Source: CADEEN01 sp031389585
GTDB lineage: Bacteria > Pseudomonadota > Gammaproteobacteria > Burkholderiales > Burkholderiaceae_C
DNA: 18,480 nt
Reading direction: 5' to 3'
Assembly (NCBI GenBank): GCA_031389585.1
Contig: JANMSS010000265.1
Location: 1 to 18,480, forward strand
How positions within the stretch are numbered: the stretch's first letter is position 1; each line of letters begins with the position of its first letter. Position numbers and translations under genes: made by a program. Of the stretch, positions 14,508 through 18,480 are shown piece after piece. The notes beneath the pieces were generated by a model, which did not search any database, was not told where the DNA came from, and was given only the letters and a program-made list of their open reading frames with translations.

Positions 14508-14553
14508 GCTCTTAATCCGTTGGTCGAAGGTACGAATCCTTCAGAGTGCACCA
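14508..14553 (+). pseudogene. 3' fragment of a tRNA-Lys(CTT)-like gene
   Basis: From GGCTCTTAATCC onward the sequence reads as the 3' half of a tRNA. The anticodon loop is CTCTTAA (14509-14515) with anticodon CTT at 14511-14513. The T stem is GAAGG/CCTTC (14526-14530 and 14538-14542). The acceptor strand is AGAGTGC, then A and an encoded CCA at 14551-14553. The T loop is TACGAAT rather than TTCGAAT. The 5' side of the anticodon stem does not pair, and no acceptor 5' strand (GCACTCT) is present. It is therefore a remnant, of the kind left by integrases that insert in tRNA genes. Confidence 0.6.
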
Positions 14554-14671
14554 CTCCTCACGATGGTCAGCGCGACGGTAGCCGCTGACGCAGGGTTGTC
14601 TTGAGCGAGTCTCAGGGCCATACGCTGGCGCGTACTCGCGTTATGCCACTGTGACGCTCAACCAGATCGCC
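14554..14671. other. Intergenic stretch with no recognised feature
   Basis: Between the tRNA fragment and the eroded HMA gene I see no reading frame with a recognisable product, no RNA gene and no clear hairpin or promoter. Confidence 0.4.
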
Positions 14672-14847
14672 CATTGGCATGTGCGCTTTGAAAACTGCGG
14701 ATTCGACCGACGTGATTGCTGACCTTGGAGTTGCCTCAGGCCTTGGTCGCGACTGATCTCGTCAGCCACCGCGTGCGTGTCGAGACGACCGAAAACCGCG
14801 AGCCCATCGAGTCGGCGGTTGCCGAGGCAGGCTCCGTGCCGACCTGA
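14672..14847 (+). pseudogene. Eroded HMA-domain copper chaperone (CopZ-like) gene
   Basis: In one frame 14672-14719 reads HVRFENCGFDRRDC before a stop. It resembles the start of an HMA domain (FxVENMTCGGC...) with part of the metal-binding loop damaged. In another frame 14723-14847 reads ALVATDLVSHRVRVETTENR, then EPIESAVAEAGSVPT before TGA. This closely resembles the second half of an HMA domain (beta strand RVRVETTE, then the helix ending in AEAGY). Together they make one roughly 60-residue chaperone with a frameshift and a lost start. Such proteins hand Cu(I) to P1B ATPases. The assignment is by eye, stronger for the second half. Confidence 0.5.
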
Positions 14848-14892
14848 CCGCTGCCTGGCCAATGCGCCGGGTGCGCTCCTACTTCGCGCAGC

Positions 14893-14918
14893 GCTGCCGT
14901 CCTACGGTAGGCGGCAGC
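14893..14918. repeat. Strong hairpin upstream of the DUF305 gene
   Basis: GCTGCCG (14893-14899) pairs with CGGCAGC (14912-14918). After a bulged T, CCTA (14901-14904) pairs with TAGG (14908-14911) around a CGG loop. No T run follows on either strand, so a Rho-independent terminator is unlikely. It sits about 135 bases before the DUF305 start and could be an operator dyad or an RNA structure. Confidence 0.45.
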
Positions 14919-14967
14919 ATGAAGACGTAGATTGGCAAATCGTGTTGCCCATGCGTGTAGAGCTGCC

Positions 14968-15033
14968 ATGCGCAGCCATATCGAGCAAGCGTGGCTGCGA
15001 GCGTGCAACGAATGCGCTGTGGCATGCCGTCAA
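14968..15033 (+). pseudogene. Short remnant of a DUF326-type Cys-rich copper-binding protein
   Basis: In the frame of the following gene, residues MRSHIEQAWLRACNECAVACRQF can be read. The CNECAVAC pattern is that of the four-helix-bundle, Cys-rich copper storage-like family (DUF326), whose repeats look like CIDACNECAxxC. The remaining repeats are absent and the reading frame runs straight into the DUF305 gene. A chance match is possible because only about 20 residues are preserved. Confidence 0.3.
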
Positions 15034-15051
15034 TTCACCCCAGGAGACTGT

Positions 15052-15453
15052 ATGAATCTCAAGACGCTCAACCCCTTCAAGGCCGTATGCCTTGTGCCGC
15101 TGACGGCACTTTGGCTCGCATCAGCACCGGCGCAGGCGCAAACCGCACCTGCGATGGCCCCGTCCGCCAGCATGCCCATGGGGCAGATGCAGAAAGGCGC
15201 GGCCGGGCCGCGCAACATGAGGGAATCCATGATGATGGGCATGGACGGCATGCAGAGGATGCCGATGTCGGGCGACACCGACAAAGACTTCGCGATGATG
15301 ATGAGGATGCACCATCAGCAAGCCTTGAACATGGCCGAGATGGAGCTTGCGAACGGCAAGTCGCCCGAAATGAAGGCCATGGCCAAGCAGATCATCGTGG
15401 CACAGAAGAAAGAGATCGCGCAGTTCGACAAGTGGCTCGCCAAGCAGAAGTGA
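15052..15453 (+). CDS. Met-rich periplasmic DUF305 protein
   Basis: The 133-residue protein has a Sec signal peptide (MNLKTLNPFKAVCLVPLTAL, cleavage near APAQA at about residues 24-28). A Met-rich mature part follows (PSASMPMGQMQKG, ESMMMGMDGMQRMPM). The DUF305 helical domain comes last, with DFAMMMRMHHQQALNMAEMEL and MAKQIIVAQKKEIAQFDKWL. DUF305 proteins often accompany copper and silver resistance genes. The HH pair and Met clusters could bind Cu(I), but this is inference. ATG 15052 follows AGGAGA; an upstream in-frame extension would hide the signal peptide and is rejected. It converges on the ATPase gene, with 15 bases between the stops. Confidence 0.88.
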   Translation: MNLKTLNPFKAVCLVPLTALWLASAPAQAQTAPAMAPSASMPMGQMQKGAAGPRNMRESMMMGMDGMQRMPMSGDTDKDFAMMMRMHHQQALNMAEMELANGKSPEMKAMAKQIIVAQKKEIAQFDKWLAKQK

Positions 15454-15468
15454 TCTGAGCGTCGCGCT

Positions 15469-18192
15469 TCACGCGGCCTTCTCTTGATGGGGCTGCGGCA
15501 CGGCCTTCTGCGCAGGCGCATTGCTGGGCTGCGCGGTTGGCGGCGCGTCGGGCCTGCTTGCTGCGGCAGTCTTGCCGGGCTGGCGAATGCCTGCCAACTT
15601 GGTGCGCTTCAACATCAGCGCATTGATCGCCACGATGAGCGTGCTGCCCGACATGGAAATGGCGGCCACCTCCGGGCTCAGCACGAACGGGTACAACACG
15701 CCGGCAGCGAGTGGAAACGCAATCGTGTTGTAGCCCACGGCCCACCAAAGGTTCTGGTGCATCTTGCGCACCGTGGCGCGCGACAGCTCAATGGCGCCGA
15801 CGATGTCGTAGGGGTCGCTCTTCATCAGCACCACGTCGGCACTCTCCATCGCCACGTCGGTGCCGGCGCCGATGGCGAAGCCGACGTTGGCCTGCGTCAG
15901 CGCGGGTGCGTCGTTGACGCCGTCGCCCACCATGCCGACCTTCTTTCCGGTGGCCTGCAGCGCTTTCACTTTCTCGGCCTTCTGGCCCGGCAACACGTCG
16001 GCCAGCACCTTGTCGATGCCCAGATCGGCGGCGATGCGCGTGGCCGTTGCCAGGTTGTCGCCGGTCAGCATCACGACTTCGATCTTGCGTTCACGCAGCT
16101 TGGCCACCGCCGCTTTGGACGTGGGCCTGATTGCGTCGGCGATGGCAATGAGGCCGATCACGCGGCCGGCCTGCGCCACATGCACCACCGTGCGGCCGTC
16201 GCCCTGCAGGCGTTTGGCCTCGGCCTCCAGGGGCCCGAGCGCGAGCTTTTGCGTGTCCATCAGCAGCCGGTTGCCCAGGTACACCGTGCCGGCGGCTGTT
16301 TCAGCGCGCGCGCCCATGCCGTCCAGACTTTCGAAGCCGGCCGGCGCGACGATGGTGAGCTTGGACGCACGGCGCACGATGGCTTGCGCCAACGGATGGT
16401 CCGAGCCCTGCTCGACGGCGGCGGCGGCGGTCAGCAACACGTCTTCGGTCACACCGTCCGCAAGCACGCTCTCCACCACCTCGGGCTGGCCCACCGTGAG
16501 CGTGCCGGTCTTGTCGAAGATGATGACATCGAGCTTGGTGGCGTCCTCCAATGCCGAGGCGTTCTTGAACAGGATGCCGTTGGCGGCACCCAGGCCGGTA
16601 CTCACCATCACAGCCATCGGTGTGGCCAGCCCCAGCGCATCGGGACAGGCGATGACAAACACCGTGATCGTCAGCGTCACCGCCAGCAGCAGTGGCTCGC
16701 CGATGACCCAGAACCAAACCGCAAAGGTTGTGAGGCCGATGACGATGGCGGCAACCACGAGCCATTGCGCGGCCCGGTCGGCCAGCAGTTGCGCAGGCGC
16801 CTTCGAATTCTGCGCCTCCTGCACCAGCTTCACGATCTGCGCCAGCGCCGAATCGGCCCCGACCTTGGTGGCCTTGTAGCGGAAGCTGCCGCTCTTGTTG
16901 ATGCTGGCACCGACCACCGTGGCGCCCGGTCCTTTCTTGACCGGCATCGATTCGCCGGTGAGCATCGATTCGTCGACCAGTGATTCGCCGGTCTCGATCA
17001 GGCCATCGACCGGGATCTTGTTGCCGGGCCGGATGACGACGACGTCGCCGGCCAGCACCTCGGCCGTCGGCACTTCCACCTCGGCACCGTTGCGGATGAC
17101 GTTGGCCTTGGTCGGCGTCAGGTTCATCAGCGCCTGGATGGCCGAAGATGCGCCGGCGCGGGCGCGCATCTCCAACCAGTGGCCGAGCAGGATGAACACC
17201 AGCAGCACGGCGACCGCCTCGAAGAACTGCCCGCCTTCCTTGTAGAAGAAGGTGGTGCCGACACTGAAGAGGTAGCCGGTTCCCACGCTCAACACGATCA
17301 GCGCCGCCATGCCCAGCGTGCCTTTCTTCAGCGCGCGCCAGGCGGAGACGAAGAACGGCCAGCTCGGATACACCACCGCGGCGGTGGCGAAGAAGAACAG
17401 CCAGAGGTTCAGATCCAGCCCGAGCGGCGGCGCCGGTGCCTGCCACATGTCGCCCATCGGGGCGTAGATGAAGATCGGAATCGTAAAGACCAGGCAGATC
17501 CAGAAACGGTTGCGCATGTCGCGCACCATCGCGCCCATGTCACCGCCGCTGTGGCCCATCTCATGCGCCATGTCGGCAGACATCGCGGGCGCTGCGCCGG
17601 CGGTTGGCTTGTGGCCGGCGTGACCGGCGTGCGCGTCAGTGGGTGTGCCTGCGGCGGCCGGGGCCGTGGAAGATTTCGACGCATCGGGCGCGGGAGCCGC
17701 TGGTGGCGCGTCGGGTTCGTCCTTGTCCTTGTCGTGACCACCCAAAGTCTCTCGAACCCAGGCGGTCGCTTGCTCGACCAGGCCAAGTTGCTGAGCGTCC
17801 GCTTCCGCCCCGGCTGGAGGATGGGCCGGTGCGGCTTCGGGGTTGGGAGGGTGGGGTGCAGCCGGGGTTGCAGCGTTCGGAGGCTCGGTTGCGGCGCCGG
17901 GCGGCACTTCCATGGGCGCTGTGTCTGCCGGCGGCGACGGTGACGCCACGCCAGCCTGTTTCGCTGGCTTGGGGGTGTCCTCGTGCGCCGCCGATTCGTA
18001 GCCGCGCTGGCGAACGCCCGACTTGATGTCGGCAACCTGGAGCCGCGTTTCGTCGTAGCGCACCGTCGCGCTGCCCGCGGCGTGATTGACGGTCACGCTT
18101 TCGACTCCCGGCACCTCACCGATCCGCTTCTCGACCCCGGGCACACTCAATACCGAAAGCATGTCGTGTACGTCAATCACGCTCGTCTTCAT
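15469..18192 (-). CDS. Heavy-metal P1B-type ATPase (probably copper or silver), CPD variant
   Basis: This 907-residue inner-membrane pump should export a soft metal from the cytoplasm at the cost of ATP. Residues 1-67 have the shape of an HMA domain (VHDMLSVLSVPGVEKRIGEV, GYES), but both metal-binding Cys are gone. Residues 70-220 are a Pro/Ala-rich linker ending in a His/Met part (DAHAGHAGHKP, DMAHEMGHSGGDMGAM). Eight membrane segments are plausible from 229 on. Motifs are TGES 412-415, CPD at 516-518 in ACPDALGLATPMAV, phosphorylated D560 in DKTGTLT, HP at 599-600, GDGVNDAP at 756-763, YN at 821-822 and MSGST at 848-852. The start ATG follows GGAG. The tail is Ala/Pro-rich. Metal choice is inferred from neighbours. 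Confidence 0.93.
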   Translation of the reverse strand: MKTSVIDVHDMLSVLSVPGVEKRIGEVPGVESVTVNHAAGSATVRYDETRLQVADIKSGVRQRGYESAAHEDTPKPAKQAGVASPSPPADTAPMEVPPGAATEPPNAATPAAPHPPNPEAAPAHPPAGAEADAQQLGLVEQATAWVRETLGGHDKDKDEPDAPPAAPAPDASKSSTAPAAAGTPTDAHAGHAGHKPTAGAAPAMSADMAHEMGHSGGDMGAMVRDMRNRFWICLVFTIPIFIYAPMGDMWQAPAPPLGLDLNLWLFFFATAAVVYPSWPFFVSAWRALKKGTLGMAALIVLSVGTGYLFSVGTTFFYKEGGQFFEAVAVLLVFILLGHWLEMRARAGASSAIQALMNLTPTKANVIRNGAEVEVPTAEVLAGDVVVIRPGNKIPVDGLIETGESLVDESMLTGESMPVKKGPGATVVGASINKSGSFRYKATKVGADSALAQIVKLVQEAQNSKAPAQLLADRAAQWLVVAAIVIGLTTFAVWFWVIGEPLLLAVTLTITVFVIACPDALGLATPMAVMVSTGLGAANGILFKNASALEDATKLDVIIFDKTGTLTVGQPEVVESVLADGVTEDVLLTAAAAVEQGSDHPLAQAIVRRASKLTIVAPAGFESLDGMGARAETAAGTVYLGNRLLMDTQKLALGPLEAEAKRLQGDGRTVVHVAQAGRVIGLIAIADAIRPTSKAAVAKLRERKIEVVMLTGDNLATATRIAADLGIDKVLADVLPGQKAEKVKALQATGKKVGMVGDGVNDAPALTQANVGFAIGAGTDVAMESADVVLMKSDPYDIVGAIELSRATVRKMHQNLWWAVGYNTIAFPLAAGVLYPFVLSPEVAAISMSGSTLIVAINALMLKRTKLAGIRQPGKTAAASRPDAPPTAQPSNAPAQKAVPQPHQEKAA

Positions 18193-18247
18193 CGCGTCTC
18201 CAACGGGTAGTCCTTCAAGCTGGCGCGTGCGCAGTGCGCCTCGGCCC

Positions 18248-18479
18248 TCAACGGCTGTCCGGCATGCCTTTCATGCCCTTCATTCCGTCCGGCTCTGGCG
18301 GACTTGTGTCCGCGCCGGCCGCTGCTGGCGGCGTCTTCACGGCAACGGGCTTGAGGTCTGCGGGCGGCGCGTTCGGTTTTGCCGATGCTTCCGGGTCGTC
18401 GCCCCCGTCGTCCACTGCGTCGTCCTTTGATCCGCTCTGACGCACATTCGATCGGATATCAGCCAGGCTGAGCCGGGTT
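18248..18479 (-). CDS. HMA-like protein with Met-rich tail, 3' end only
   Basis: The gene enters from beyond the right edge and ends in a stop at 18248-18250. The first visible residues, TRLSLADIRSNVRQSG, align by eye with TRLQVADIKSGVRQRG at positions 49-64 of the ATPase just downstream. The fragment is therefore the end of another HMA-type domain. A low-complexity Asp/Pro/Ala linker follows (KDDAVDDGGDDPEASAKP) and then a tail DGMKGMKGMPDSR that may bind copper. A start at GTG 18445 is possible but would cut the HMA homology. The ATPase gene begins 55 bases after its stop, so the two are probably co-transcribed. Confidence 0.65.
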   Translation of the reverse strand, partial: TRLSLADIRSNVRQSGSKDDAVDDGGDDPEASAKPNAPPADLKPVAVKTPPAAAGADTSPPEPDGMKGMKGMPDSR

Positions 18480-18480
18480 T

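Noticed and set aside
14893..14918. Rho-independent terminator
   Set aside because: The stem is strong but no T run follows on either strand.
14932..15051. A longer DUF305 protein starting at 14932
   Set aside because: The upstream 40 residues would precede and mask a good signal peptide, and AGGAGA directly precedes the ATG at 15052.
15484..16983. A 499-codon plus-strand open frame opposite the ATPase gene
   Set aside because: It is antisense to strongly conserved ATPase motifs and has a His/Arg/Gly-rich composition typical of antisense frames in GC-rich genes.
1..18480. CRISPR array, riboswitch or rRNA gene
   Set aside because: No regularly spaced direct repeats, no recognised riboswitch consensus and no rRNA sequence were seen; the only RNA gene trace is the tRNA fragment.

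Overview
The window is 18.5 kb of GC-rich proteobacterial chromosome. The gene order fits a betaproteobacterium, most likely Burkholderiales: an skp-lpxD-fabZ-lpxA-lpxB-rnhB block, divergent ppsR/ppsA, and rpsF-priB-rpsR-rplI followed by dnaB, with priB lying between the S6 and S18 genes. The genus assignment is inference.

Positions 2-5547 form one dense plus-strand operon. It holds the tail of the periplasmic chaperone gene skp, the first lipid A steps (lpxD, lpxA, lpxB) with fabZ inside them, rnhB for RNase HII, a SpoU/TrmH-type RNA methyltransferase gene, and an unrecognised secreted protein gene. Most neighbours overlap or are a few bases apart. On the other strand, tail to tail, is ppsR (5548-6372). 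It diverges from ppsA (6562-8961), whose enzyme it is expected to switch off and on. A ribosomal/replication block follows (9088-10577), with a candidate extended -10 promoter at its head and a clear Rho-independent terminator at its end. dnaB (10724-12136) closes the core chromosome.

After dnaB the sequence becomes accessory and scarred. A possible LexA box (12170-12185) is followed by an IS4-family element. That element is cut off after about 234 codons by an IS256-family element (13029-14476), which has recognisable terminal inverted repeats but a dead transposase (frameshift, amber codon and an altered first catalytic Asp). Its right end abuts unrelated DNA with no target duplication, followed by a 3' fragment of a tRNA-Lys(CTT)-like gene. 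From there to the window end everything recognisable concerns copper or a similar soft metal. There is an eroded heavy-metal-associated (HMA) chaperone gene, a short remnant of a Cys-rich DUF326-type copper-binding protein, an intact Met-rich DUF305 periplasmic protein, a large P1B-type ATPase on the minus strand, and the 3' end of a second HMA-type protein upstream of it.

The most unusual item is the ATPase. Its N-terminal HMA fold has lost both metal-binding cysteines, a long Pro/Ala/His/Met-rich linker follows, and the membrane signature is CPD rather than CPC or CPH. The C-terminal HMA-like fragment upstream resembles its N-terminus. Together the region looks like the decayed edge of a metal-resistance island that joined the chromosome beside dnaB.
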